Shown: positions 1 through 8,358, numbered from the stretch's first letter. The stretch is 64,000 nt of DNA from Primorskyibacter sedentarius (GCF_004342065.1 NZ_SLZU01000001.1:310001-374000); one strand, 5' to 3'. Numbers and translations are program-made. The notes: generated from the sequence alone by a model not told the origin.

Positions 1-954
1 CTCTGCCGCGTTCCTCCCTTCACCAGTCATCCAGGAAACATATTGATCAAAGTCCTCTTCCTGCCATTTTACCAGCGTGGTCTTAAGGCGAGCAAGCACC
101 AACTTTTCCGAAACCTTCTTGTCTGAAGGAAGCACGCAAAACCCGAAAAATGATCCAAGCAAGTTGTGGAAACTTCCCTTAGAAGAACATTTCCCATCAC
201 TTTCCCTAATCTTCCACTGAGACTTCTTATTGCGCAATTTCGGTGTTCCGTCGGGCAGCTGCCCAGGCGTCATCCGCATATGAAACCTCTCGATGTCATT
301 AACCGATTGCTGCAGTGTTGGAGGCCAATTTTCAAATTTCAAATAATAGGAAAACCCGGATGGTTTGAGTTTTTTTGAAACTGGACGACGGGCCCCATCC
401 TTGATGAGCATCGGGCGCATAATCCCCCAATCAAGCTCCAGAAATACGCAGAGTTGTTCCAGCCTCTGCTCTATTCTCTTGGAGTAATTAGGCAGATATT
501 TTCTCTTTTTACTAAATAGATGTCCAACGTAGCTTGATTTCTGCCCGTTGGCTTTGCGTTCAAGCTCAGACCAACTTTTGATCTTACGATCAGCAATTTT
601 CTGTCGAATTTTTTCCAACGCCGTTAGATACTCCCAATCCGCCCCATCGTCGGACATAAACCCTTGGTCCAACAACTCAGTTGCCAGCTCATTAATCTTT
701 GTGATGCGAGAAAGATGAGCACGAAGCGTTGACTTGTTTGCCCACTTATCCTGGGCTTTGAAACGCAATTTTGCGCGAGTATCGCCCCAGTTAGACGGAG
801 CAAAAAACTTGTCGAGAGGCTCGCTGCCTGACACCTTCAGAGTTTCCATTACAAACTCAAATGTGTTCTTGATATTTCGGTCTGCGTCCCTTTCGACCTC
901 AGCTTTTAACAGTATGAAAGTAGGTAGAAATTTTTGGTCGATAGTTCCTGACAT
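1..954 (-). CDS. Partial hypothetical protein, C-terminus beyond the window
   Basis: An open frame of 318 codons runs without a stop from an ATG at 954 to the window edge. A Shine-Dalgarno-like AAGGG lies 8 bases upstream of that ATG. The product is soluble and Lys/Arg-rich, with no signal peptide or membrane segment. The last ~60 visible residues resemble the helical core-binding region that precedes the catalytic domain of some tyrosine recombinases, but no catalytic residues are inside the window, so that reading is weak. It is on the same strand as the SIR2-HerA genes, 726 bp after the MBL gene. It shares their AT-rich composition, so I place it in the same island. The function is not recognised. 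Confidence 0.55.
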   Translation of the reverse strand, partial: MSGTIDQKFLPTFILLKAEVERDADRNIKNTFEFVMETLKVSGSEPLDKFFAPSNWGDTRAKLRFKAQDKWANKSTLRAHLSRITKINELATELLDQGFMSDDGADWEYLTALEKIRQKIADRKIKSWSELERKANGQKSSYVGHLFSKKRKYLPNYSKRIEQRLEQLCVFLELDWGIMRPMLIKDGARRPVSKKLKPSGFSYYLKFENWPPTLQQSVNDIERFHMRMTPGQLPDGTPKLRNKKSQWKIRESDGKCSSKGSFHNLLGSFFGFCVLPSDKKVSEKLVLARLKTTLVKWQEEDFDQYVSWMTGEGRNAAE

Positions 955-1680
955 CGTGATTGCCCTTCATCGCCAAGCATTGGCGCAAAGTTTCGAGGCG
1001 AGCATTCCGCTCGGACAAATCAGGACGATTTAGTCAAGAAGGGTGCCGTGTGTACGGAAACCCAAGAACCACATGATCGTGTGGCCAGTCGCAACATATA
1101 TTAGTTACTTCCTTCTTTGACGAAGAAAGTTTTTGAATTTTTTTGATTTCGCATACTTGTTCGGATCATGACGCAAGCAATATAGGCCAATCCATCGCTG
1201 GAGCATGCGGAAACATGAATGACCACCTACGTGGCAGCGGATTCTATCGATTTTAACATCGTGAAATTGGTTCCTGGGTCTAAGATCCAATTTGATCTTT
1301 CCTCACGGTCCCATCTCAAAATTTGGGACCGTGAGGAAAGTTTCTCTGAAGTGCGGGCCACAGTTTGGCAGGCGATCGTTTTTTGTTCAGGGCTTCTGGT
1401 TTCATGGAGCAACCGTACACGCTCTTGGTCAACTTTGATCCCAAGGCATCATGTCGAGGTCCAAGGTTAAGTTTCTTCCTACCGCCTCGACCTAATGGAC
1501 ACGGCTATTCAGAAATTGCAGCGGGGAGGTGGAACATCGCTGCGAAAAACGCAAACGGACAGATTGGGGATATTGGCAGACCGACTGGTCTTGAGAATAC
1601 TCTGACGAAAGCTGACTTCTGTGGATGCCTGGGGCAAATAAGCTTCGGTTGATCTATCAAGAAATTCTCCTCACGACTTT
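955..1680. other. Long non-coding gap inside the accessory island
   Basis: This 726-bp stretch has only short overlapping open frames (under 100 codons) on both strands, none with a recognisable product. The one clear structure is the 17-bp perfect inverted repeat at 1297-1340. No tRNA, CRISPR repeat or IS remnant was recognised. It may hold the promoter of the minus-strand gene starting at 954 or an uncharacterised RNA. Confidence 0.5.
1297..1340. repeat. Perfect 17-bp inverted repeat with 10-nt loop
   Basis: The left arm CTTTCCTCACGGTCCCA (1297-1313) is exactly complementary to the right arm at 1324-1340, separated by 10 bases. No T-tract follows on either strand, so it is not a standard intrinsic terminator. 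It lies mid-gap, well away from gene ends. Possible roles are a recombinase or regulator binding site, a structured RNA, or a scar of a mobile element. Confidence 0.8.
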
Positions 1681-3288
1681 TCAGAGAAAGCGGCAGGTAC
1701 CATTCACTTGCCAGCCATGTACCCCGTCGACTTGTACCGGGTGGTAGTCGGCAAAATCGTTCCTTACCTTGGCACCAGGATGGCCCCACTTTCCGAGCGG
1801 ATCAGAGCAATAGAGGCTCGCTACCGGCTTAAACAGAGAAGCGATGTCATCTCTCCAGTTTGCATCCGACCCATGATGCATCACTTGGAAAATCGCACCT
1901 CGACTAATCCGATCGCCAACACTGTAGAAGACCATGAAATCAGCAACCTTCTTCTTGGTGTGGAGAAAACCGTCACCTGTCAAAATCTGTCCGAACCGAT
2001 CAGTTCCCAACCAACCGTCTGGTACCTGACCGATGTGTGAAACCATCTCATGGCGCGGGATCGTCACCTTCACGTTTACAAGTTCAACTCGACCAATTGG
2101 CCCCGCATAGAGAAACAGCGAAATTTCATTCCGCCGTCGTGGCGTGATGTTTTTTGCCGTTCGAGATTTGAACGTTGCATCGTAAAGTTTAGTCAACTTC
2201 TTGAGTGCCGTCTGCCGGTGCTCTTCGTTTTCGGCGTGAGTGAGTTTGTGCGCAAGGGGGCGCGCTTTGTTCTTAAATGAATTGGTGGCAAGCGCTTCGA
2301 GCCGACAGTCGTTGTAGGGGACAAACTCCCAGGCCTGAGAGACGAGGATGTATCCCCCTGGGTGGAGAAATCGCACCCGAGGATCGGCCAGTCCATCGTC
2401 AGCTCCAAGCCCGTCGATGTCGTTTTCCCCTTCGGGCTTATGATCCTTGATCAACAGCTTCGGCAACGCCTCCGGCTCAGTCTCACGTGTTGGTTCGTCC
2501 GGCGAGATCGGGGGGGCTGCCGCCTCTCTGCCCGCGCTCGGTGGTACGAGAAGGATACGTTCGATCCGCATGTCTGCACGCGCCAGAAGAAACTCCGTCG
2601 GCGCGGTCAGGAAGGTAAAAAGATCCGATTCAACAGCAGTTTGCTCGGAAATGGCAACGATCAGCCTTTCCCAAGGAGTGAGATAGGGCAAGAGCAAGGT
2701 ACCTACGCTGAATTTTTTCAAAAGGTCGAGCATCCCGCTCAAATGATCTTCGTCGAAATGCGATAGCGTCACGAGGTCGAGATGGGACGTTGCCTGATCG
2801 TTTTGGAGCGCCCTCATTTCAGCGCGCACATGTCGAGCACGGGTTGATCTGCGCGAGCCTGCCTCGGTGCCACAATCGTAGACCCAGCGGAACGGATCCT
2901 GGCCGGCCCGGTTGAAGTGACCGGAGCAGAACAGGCCCTGACCGACCGGATGGAAGCGGTAGCCGAATTCGAATTCATCTAACGATGAATTTGGCGCGCC
3001 GGCGACCTCTGCCGCTCGGTTGTGTTCCTGCCAATCACCAGTCCATGCGTCCAAAAAAAAACGGCAATTTGGCAAGTCCGAGGGAGGATAGTCGGCGACG
3101 CTGGCACAAACCTCTTCGCGCGCGATCGCAGAAATGACGTTGTGATGAACGGTCCGCTGTGGGAACGAGAAATAGGCAATGAGACGCTGCTGATTGATCC
3201 CCAGTTGCTTACGATGCTTGATCAACCCTTTGACAAGGCAAATTTCGTGATCGCTTAGCGGTACACTGTCGCGCGACACTACATTCAT
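1681..3288 (-). CDS. ComEC-like MBL-fold hydrolase with N-terminal HTH-like segment, defence-island associated
   Basis: This 535-residue protein has two recognisable parts. Residues ~10-57 look like a small helix-turn-helix that occurs at the N-terminus of some alphaproteobacterial proteins. From ~residue 105 there is a metallo-beta-lactamase fold of the competence-protein ComEC type. Its metal motifs are visible: SHFDEDH at 176-182, a TGD motif near 435, HHGS near 471-474, and a late GHP motif near 502. The domain is soluble; ComEC's membrane part is absent. About 130 residues between the first and later motifs are an acidic, variable insert. It follows the HerA gene on the same strand after 238 bp, which include a 55-codon frame. 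Membership of the SIR2-HerA system is inferred from position; the substrate is unknown (nucleic acid or nucleotide would fit the fold). Confidence 0.75.
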   Translation of the reverse strand: MNVVSRDSVPLSDHEICLVKGLIKHRKQLGINQQRLIAYFSFPQRTVHHNVISAIAREEVCASVADYPPSDLPNCRFFLDAWTGDWQEHNRAAEVAGAPNSSLDEFEFGYRFHPVGQGLFCSGHFNRAGQDPFRWVYDCGTEAGSRRSTRARHVRAEMRALQNDQATSHLDLVTLSHFDEDHLSGMLDLLKKFSVGTLLLPYLTPWERLIVAISEQTAVESDLFTFLTAPTEFLLARADMRIERILLVPPSAGREAAAPPISPDEPTRETEPEALPKLLIKDHKPEGENDIDGLGADDGLADPRVRFLHPGGYILVSQAWEFVPYNDCRLEALATNSFKNKARPLAHKLTHAENEEHRQTALKKLTKLYDATFKSRTAKNITPRRRNEISLFLYAGPIGRVELVNVKVTIPRHEMVSHIGQVPDGWLGTDRFGQILTGDGFLHTKKKVADFMVFYSVGDRISRGAIFQVMHHGSDANWRDDIASLFKPVASLYCSDPLGKWGHPGAKVRNDFADYHPVQVDGVHGWQVNGTCRFL

Positions 3289-3340
3289 GATTTTATCTTT
3301 TCATAGTAAAGCGGGCAGTCAGCCGCATTCATTCGGTCAC

Positions 3341-3508
3341 CTATTTGCTGGAGCCTTCAAAAATGATCGCAGGCTGCCGAGTCTCATTCGCACCGCCCTG
3401 GTAGCCGATCCAGAGAAGCCGTGGTTCACAGCCATTGACGGCTGCTGACATGGGCGGATAGCCGCCATTCTCTGGATTTGTACAGGGAAAGATCAAGCCG
3501 GAGCGCAT
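3341..3508 (-). CDS. Small ORF (55 aa) between HerA and MBL genes
   Basis: The frame runs from an ATG at 3508 to a TAG at 3341. It begins 18 bp after the HerA stop codon, and a GAGG motif lies 6 bases upstream of its start. The product is rich in Gly, Pro and Asn, with two cysteines (residues 9 and 27), and has no membrane segment. Its protein-like composition, good ribosome site and position inside the operon suggest a real small gene, either a system component or a degraded remnant. I do not recognise the family. Confidence 0.4.
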   Translation of the reverse strand: MRSGLIFPCTNPENGGYPPMSAAVNGCEPRLLWIGYQGGANETRQPAIIFEGSSK

Positions 3509-3526
3509 TGATCGCCTCGAAAAGCA

Positions 3527-5365
3527 TTATCGGCTCGCCATTCGAATAGCGACGGCGTTCAATGCGGCAACGTCTGGTAGTTCCTGGGCCCAACCAGCTG
3601 CAAACGAAATATCATTGGATTTTGGCCTTTGGCCTTCAGCCAAGAACGTTAGCTTAATCCTGGACGGCAAAGCAGCTGCTTCACCAACAAACAAAGCCTC
3701 TCTGCGTGGTAATGACGGCAAAAGTTTTATCAGAGCAGCCATGGAATCGGGGAGAAATCGGCCAACATGTTCTTGATCTCGGCCATTCGTCAGACGCAGT
3801 ACGAGCCAAGAATTACACTGTGACAAAACTGTACTCTCAACGTCAGATGGTCTCTGTGATACCAGCATTAGGCCAATCCCATACTTTCTTCCTTCCCGCG
3901 CGATCCGGCGAATTGCATCTTGGGCTGCGGCATACTGCGCTTCTCCTCGATCAGGGACGTAGCGATGTGCCTCCTCGCAGACCAAAAGAATTGGGTCTCT
4001 TTCGCGCTCCTCACGCGTCTGTACTAACTTGTATGAAAACAACAGGCGCGCGAGAGCTGCAGTCAAAGGACCTGCCACTTCGGTAGGTAAACCCGAAATA
4101 TCGAGAATCCGTATGGGCGCATTCAGCTTATCTTCATCCCCGCCGACAAACTGAGCCAAAATTTCTGCAAGCGCTGGATCTCCACCCACTTGGTTCCGCA
4201 TTAAGAAAGATAACCGACTATCCAAGCGAAGAACCGATAGTTTGTCCAAAATTGAGGCGAATTTTTTCTGAAACTCACTTGGAGTTTCTGGTGCCCAAGT
4301 GGCCCCACTGGGCCGATTGTTTTGGCAAAGTTCGATATGCTTTCGAAACTCATCCAGATCGAAAGGGATTGGCCAGTCTCGATCAAACTGCACAATTTCC
4401 TCCATCGTTTTGCCGGGCGCTGGACGAGGAAGATCAGGATGCCCAAACTCATCTGTTTTTCTTGCTGCATCTTCGGCAGACAGCACCAATCCTGCTGCAA
4501 ACATCCGGGCATGAGCCAGCGCCTTATAAACAACGTTTGATTGCGAAGTCGCTTCAAACTCCCCTTTTCCAACGACAAGACGACGAAATTCCTCGCTGGA
4601 CATTAACCAATAAGGAAGTTTCGCTGCGCGAAAACCAGCGCCGCCATCTCCAGCGTCCTGATATGCTCGGTAGACAACAGCGCGGTCCCCAAATGCTGGG
4701 CCATACTCCCCGTGCGGGTCGATTATGATTACCCGTGGTCGTGAAAGCTGTCCGTCTTCCGTTGCTTTGTGACCAAGAACAGCGTGAAGGATAGCGGCCA
4801 CGGCAGTAGACTTACCGCTACCTGTTGACCCCAGAACGGCAAAGTGCTGTCCGAACAGCTTGTCCATGTCAGCATGGCAAGCAACCCCATCTGCACCGAC
4901 ATACGAACCAAACGAAACAAAACGATTGGGGCCGCCTCCGCCTTGCATTTCGATGGCGGTATAGAGACGTCGCGCCTCCGAAAATGTGACGATGAAAACA
5001 CCCTGGAGAGGAAGAGGTGAATTTCGAACGCCTCGGTCAAAGGTCAAAGCCTCTTTCGATTTCTGCCAGCGGGCTTCACCGAATAAGTCTGCTTCAAGTA
5101 CCCGCCGATCCATCCCGTCTGTCACACCATGTGCAGCAGCCTCTTCCTCAGTCTGCAAGCGAAGCAATCGAACCATACCGAAAAGGACTGTACGACCAAT
5201 ATGAAGTTTCACCAAGCTCCCTATTTGACCAACTGAATACACCGTTCCACCATGGGTTTGAACGAGTTCAGTTAGACTGCGCTTCAACGATACTTTAATC
5301 GTGGTTCCAGAAATCTCGAAGACTGTACCAATTTGAATGTCTGGGTCGTAGTCAAAATCACTCAT
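3527..5365 (-). CDS. herA: HerA-type hexameric ATPase of a SIR2-HerA defence pair
   Basis: This 612-residue protein has the HerA/FtsK-superfamily layout. An N-terminal HAS-barrel-like beta region (~10-75) precedes the P-loop ATPase. Visible motifs are Walker A GSTGSGKST (179-187), IDPHGEY (215-221), Walker B LLVCEEAH (460-467), a candidate arginine-finger stretch RIAREGRKYG (487-496) and the sensor VSQRPS (502-507). HerA proteins form hexameric rings that pump or remodel DNA. Paired with SIR2 proteins they form anti-phage assemblies (SIR2-HerA, also called Nezha) that deplete NAD and cut DNA. Its ATG overlaps the SIR2 stop in an ATGA junction, indicating translational coupling. A nuclease partner such as NurA is not seen next to it; the downstream neighbour is the MBL protein. 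Confidence 0.9.
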   Translation of the reverse strand: MSDFDYDPDIQIGTVFEISGTTIKVSLKRSLTELVQTHGGTVYSVGQIGSLVKLHIGRTVLFGMVRLLRLQTEEEAAAHGVTDGMDRRVLEADLFGEARWQKSKEALTFDRGVRNSPLPLQGVFIVTFSEARRLYTAIEMQGGGGPNRFVSFGSYVGADGVACHADMDKLFGQHFAVLGSTGSGKSTAVAAILHAVLGHKATEDGQLSRPRVIIIDPHGEYGPAFGDRAVVYRAYQDAGDGGAGFRAAKLPYWLMSSEEFRRLVVGKGEFEATSQSNVVYKALAHARMFAAGLVLSAEDAARKTDEFGHPDLPRPAPGKTMEEIVQFDRDWPIPFDLDEFRKHIELCQNNRPSGATWAPETPSEFQKKFASILDKLSVLRLDSRLSFLMRNQVGGDPALAEILAQFVGGDEDKLNAPIRILDISGLPTEVAGPLTAALARLLFSYKLVQTREERERDPILLVCEEAHRYVPDRGEAQYAAAQDAIRRIAREGRKYGIGLMLVSQRPSDVESTVLSQCNSWLVLRLTNGRDQEHVGRFLPDSMAALIKLLPSLPRREALFVGEAAALPSRIKLTFLAEGQRPKSNDISFAAGWAQELPDVAALNAVAIRMASR

Positions 5366-6570
5366 TCAATTGCCTCCGCAATATCGTCAGGCAAGCCATT
5401 TTCCAGCAAATTAGTTGCACCAGAGAAGGTCCACCAATCCCGGTCCGCCAAAGGCGCGGATGGAGGAAAATATGGCCCATTCTTTCCACGGTAGAGCCCA
5501 TCTTTAGCCAGTACGAATATTCGATCCCCGGCTCCGCTTGCTCCCCACTCTTCCAGTTTGCCGCCGTAAGCACCGGCAAAGGCCACAAGGGTGGTCTTGC
5601 TTTCTGGGTGAAGGAGGTGCTGGCTAATGATAGAGTCAATGTGATCATCCCCAAAAGAATAACCGCAGACAAACAATACCTGCTGGCGCTCGTACGAAAG
5701 AAGACTGCGAAACCTCTGGAAAAGGTTTCCAAATGGGTCTTCACGAGATGCCATATACTTTGTAGATTGGGGATAGATCACAACATTTCCGTTCTCGTTC
5801 GACCTGCTTGGATAGATATCGTCATATCGAACACGGAAAACGCGCCCATTTTCTTCGCCGCTTCGGTACCAATCGATTGAACCATGGAGCTTCGTGATAA
5901 TTGCTTTTAGACGTTGGTCTGTTGATGCCGCCTCAAAAAGGCGTTCATCCCAGGCAGCGATGGCACCACCAGAAAATCCGTCCGCGTATGGAATGCGTTC
6001 GAGGGAAAGAGCGTCTTCAATCAAGGTATCATAGTTTGTCGTAACAAAATGGATTGCATCCCGGCGTTCATCTAATCCAGCACGATTTACCCGATATAGT
6101 GTGCGAATAAATCGGCGGTGGTCTTCGATGGAAACGATTGGTTTGCCTTGCATTCCGACTTTTTCAGAATCTTCGCCCGATGCTGGTTGATACCCCCACC
6201 GAAGAATATCTCGAATGTGCCGCAGAATAGTGTGATGCGCAGCCTGAAGATTGATCTTCTTCACACGTTCATTTCCGATAGTGGCGCTCATGTCTTTTGC
6301 TCGCTCTGCAAGCGCTATGAGATCACCAAGATGGCTGAGAATATGTTCGATGTGGAGTTTGTCAGGCAGGTCGCAGCGCACCTCCGTAACGAGTTTATGC
6401 ACATGCTCGTCGGCTGGATTTTTTTCCAGGAGGTGAAAGACTCGATCTGTAAGTGGATACATCAAAGGGAGTCCAGCACCGAAACTGATACCTGCCCCCG
6501 TCAGCCAAACTTGTCTGGGAGCGCGGAGATGATGGTCAAGTTGCCGCGCGGCTTCAATGTTCCCAGTCAT
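5362..6570 (-). CDS. SIR2-family NAD-hydrolase-like protein of a SIR2-HerA defence pair
   Basis: This 402-residue protein carries the SIR2 fold: GAGIS near residues 25-29 (NAD binding), TTNYD at 177-181, LHG at 228-230 with the likely catalytic His229, and a late FVCGYSFGDDHID segment (300-312) typical of SIR2_2-type defence proteins. Members of this group cleave NAD during infection rather than deacetylate proteins. The C-terminal ~90 residues are unassigned and could be the HerA-contacting part. The ATG at 6570 follows a GGGGA motif. The gene is first in the minus-strand operon, about 185 bp from the nearer IS110 end, so the promoter lies in that short gap. Substrate and anti-phage activity are inferred from family and the HerA neighbour. 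Confidence 0.88.
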   Translation of the reverse strand: MTGNIEAARQLDHHLRAPRQVWLTGAGISFGAGLPLMYPLTDRVFHLLEKNPADEHVHKLVTEVRCDLPDKLHIEHILSHLGDLIALAERAKDMSATIGNERVKKINLQAAHHTILRHIRDILRWGYQPASGEDSEKVGMQGKPIVSIEDHRRFIRTLYRVNRAGLDERRDAIHFVTTNYDTLIEDALSLERIPYADGFSGGAIAAWDERLFEAASTDQRLKAIITKLHGSIDWYRSGEENGRVFRVRYDDIYPSRSNENGNVVIYPQSTKYMASREDPFGNLFQRFRSLLSYERQQVLFVCGYSFGDDHIDSIISQHLLHPESKTTLVAFAGAYGGKLEEWGASGAGDRIFVLAKDGLYRGKNGPYFPPSAPLADRDWWTFSGATNLLENGLPDDIAEAIE

Positions 6571-6877
6571 AATTTCCCCAATACAAAATACCCTAATCAG
6601 ACACTAAATCTCCCCTCCACTTCAACGCAACCTGAAAGAAGAATTCACCTTTCTTCATATTCTCTCTGCCTACGAAAGAACATGTTTTCGCTTGGGGACA
6701 AACCAACTCCGATACATTTAAGTCATATTGCTCTCGTGAGCCGGTGCGGTCATCTCTGTCAGTCTGGGGCGCTGCTACGCAGCATATCGACTGGGAAGAA
6801 ATTCTGCTAATGGGATGTACCGGCTGCTTCACCCAGCAGGTTAGGCTGAGCCTATTTCTGCAAACAGGAGAAGTAGC
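6571..6877. other. Gap between SIR2 gene and transposase: promoter region plus IS left end
   Basis: The first ~185 bp (6571-6755) are AT-rich and must contain the promoter of the minus-strand SIR2-HerA operon. From 6756 the sequence belongs to the IS element. It contains small stem-loops, GCTGC-TAC-GCAGC at 6770-6782 and another at about 6823-6838, which could be part of an IS110 bridge RNA. No gene is visible. Confidence 0.5.
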
Positions 6878-8011
6878 ATGGCGAAGAACGACTTTGATGA
6901 ACTGATGTCGATAGGGATCGATATTGGCAAAGACACATTCCACCTGGTGGGCTTCGATCAGGCAGGGCAGCGGGTCCTGCGGAAACAGATCAAACGCCTC
7001 GCGTTAGTCGCGACATTTGAAAGACTGCCGCGTTGCGTGGTGGGCATGGAAGCCTGCTTGAGTGCGCATTTTGTCAGCCGAACACTGCGCAAATTGGGCT
7101 TTGAGCCTCGTATCATCCCAGCGATCTACGTGAAGCCTTTCAACAAAGGACAAAAGAACGATTACAACGACGCAGAAGCGATTGCTGAAGCGGCGCTGCG
7201 TCCGAACTTGAAGGCAGTTTCCGAGAAAAGCCAGGATCAGCTCGACCTGCAAGCTTTGCATCGTGTGCGATCACGTTTGGTGTCGCGCCGAACTGCGACG
7301 ATCAATCAGATCCGGGCCTTCTTGATCGAGCAGGGCATCACTGTCCGCAAAGGTCTGCGCGCCCTGAAGAATTCCTTTGAAACGATCCTGGAGGAGCGCA
7401 AAGATGAGATATCACCCCGGATGCGTTCGATCCTGATCGGCCTCTATGGCGATTGGATGTGGATGGATGATCGCATCGATAAAGTATCGCAAGAGATCGA
7501 AGAGATCAGTCGAACCGAAGAGAACTGCGTTAACGTCATGACTGTGCCTGGAATTGGTCCAATGATCTCGACTGCCATGGTCGCTGCCATTGGTGAAGGG
7601 GAAGCCTTCGATCGAGGACGGGATTTTGCTGCATGGGTCGGGTTGGTACCCCGTCAATATAGCACCGGCGGTAGAACGGTGTTGGGGCGCATATCCAAGC
7701 GCGGCAGTCGATATCTGAGGATGCTGTTCGTTCAGGCTGCAAAGATTATCATGATGCGTCCGCATCGGTGGCCAGACTTCAGCTTTGGTGAATGGCTCGC
7801 GCGCGCATCGGAACGGATGCACCGCAACAAGGCCGCTGTTGCGCTGGCCAATAAGCTGGCGCGCATGGCTTGGAGCATCTTGAGACATAAAACGGCGTTT
7901 GATGCGCCCAGAGACGAGGTCGCCATTGGCATCTAAGCCGAGACGCCCCAAAGGAGTTCGCGATAGATAGAAATCATGGAACGGAATAATTACGCCCCCA
8001 GAATCTGACGG
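6756..8011 (+). mobile_element. IS110-family (IS1111-like) insertion sequence
   Basis: The element is defined by its transposase and by imperfect inverted repeats flanking it: CTGTCAGTCTGGGGC at 6756-6770 and the complementary-type GCCCCCAGAATCTGACGG at 7994-8011 (one two-base gap and two differences). IS1111-type elements carry sub-terminal inverted repeats, so the true ends lie a few bases outside these coordinates. IS110 elements leave no target duplication. The non-coding end 5' of the transposase (~108 nt) is longer than the 3' one (~57 nt) and is the better candidate for the guide (bridge) RNA known in this family. The exact ends are not proven. Confidence 0.6.
6878..7936 (+). CDS. IS110-family transposase (DEDD recombinase)
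   Basis: This 352-residue protein has the IS110 layout: an N-terminal RuvC-like DEDD domain and a C-terminal Transposase_20 (serine-recombinase-like) domain. Visible acidic residues include GIDIGKDTF near residue 15, GMEAC near 57 and NDYNDAEA near 95-102. The C-terminal part shows VPGIGPM near 225 and the GLVPRQYSTGG segment near 256-266, typical of the IS1111 subgroup. The length is normal for the family and I see no frameshift, so it is probably intact. The start is supported by AGGAGAAG just upstream. Such enzymes excise and insert the element as a circle directed by a bridge RNA. Confidence 0.95.
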   Translation: MAKNDFDELMSIGIDIGKDTFHLVGFDQAGQRVLRKQIKRLALVATFERLPRCVVGMEACLSAHFVSRTLRKLGFEPRIIPAIYVKPFNKGQKNDYNDAEAIAEAALRPNLKAVSEKSQDQLDLQALHRVRSRLVSRRTATINQIRAFLIEQGITVRKGLRALKNSFETILEERKDEISPRMRSILIGLYGDWMWMDDRIDKVSQEIEEISRTEENCVNVMTVPGIGPMISTAMVAAIGEGEAFDRGRDFAAWVGLVPRQYSTGGRTVLGRISKRGSRYLRMLFVQAAKIIMMRPHRWPDFSFGEWLARASERMHRNKAAVALANKLARMAWSILRHKTAFDAPRDEVAIGI

Positions 8012-8358
8012 CCCAAATGGTCACAATCGACCTGTCCGCTAATGAGATCACGGCGCGTGCGTAACCCCAACAAGGCCACGACCCGCGTGTCGATCAACAG
8101 GCCGGATACATATGAGCGACTTCCGAGAACATGCCAGAAATCATTTGCGAACAGCAGCCGGTACATACATTTGAACCGATTTCTGGTATCAAGGTTGCAA
8201 ATTTCTCCATCTGCTTTGGGCCCTAAAATTAGCCACTGGCAACTGCGGAAACCTGGTCCAGCCGCAAAATTCAGAAACGGTGTGGTCATTGCTTGGATAA
8301 TACCGGTGAACGCAAAGTCTGCACCCCCCGCCACCATTTGTTTGGAACGATGGAACAA
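7990..8358 (-). CDS. Doubtful hypothetical ORF ending at the IS right end
   Basis: An open frame of 122 codons runs from 8358 and stops inside the IS right inverted repeat. The product shows no motif I recognise. The last codons would be IS sequence, so this could be the 5' part of a gene interrupted by the IS, or a chance frame. No strong ribosome site is visible. Confidence 0.2.
   Translation of the reverse strand: MFHRSKQMVAGGADFAFTGIIQAMTTPFLNFAAGPGFRSCQWLILGPKADGEICNLDTRNRFKCMYRLLFANDFWHVLGSRSYVSGLLIDTRVVALLGLRTRRDLISGQVDCDHLGRQILGA

Noticed and set aside
1297-1340. Reading the 17-bp inverted repeat as an intrinsic terminator
   Set aside because: No T-tract on either strand and no gene end nearby.
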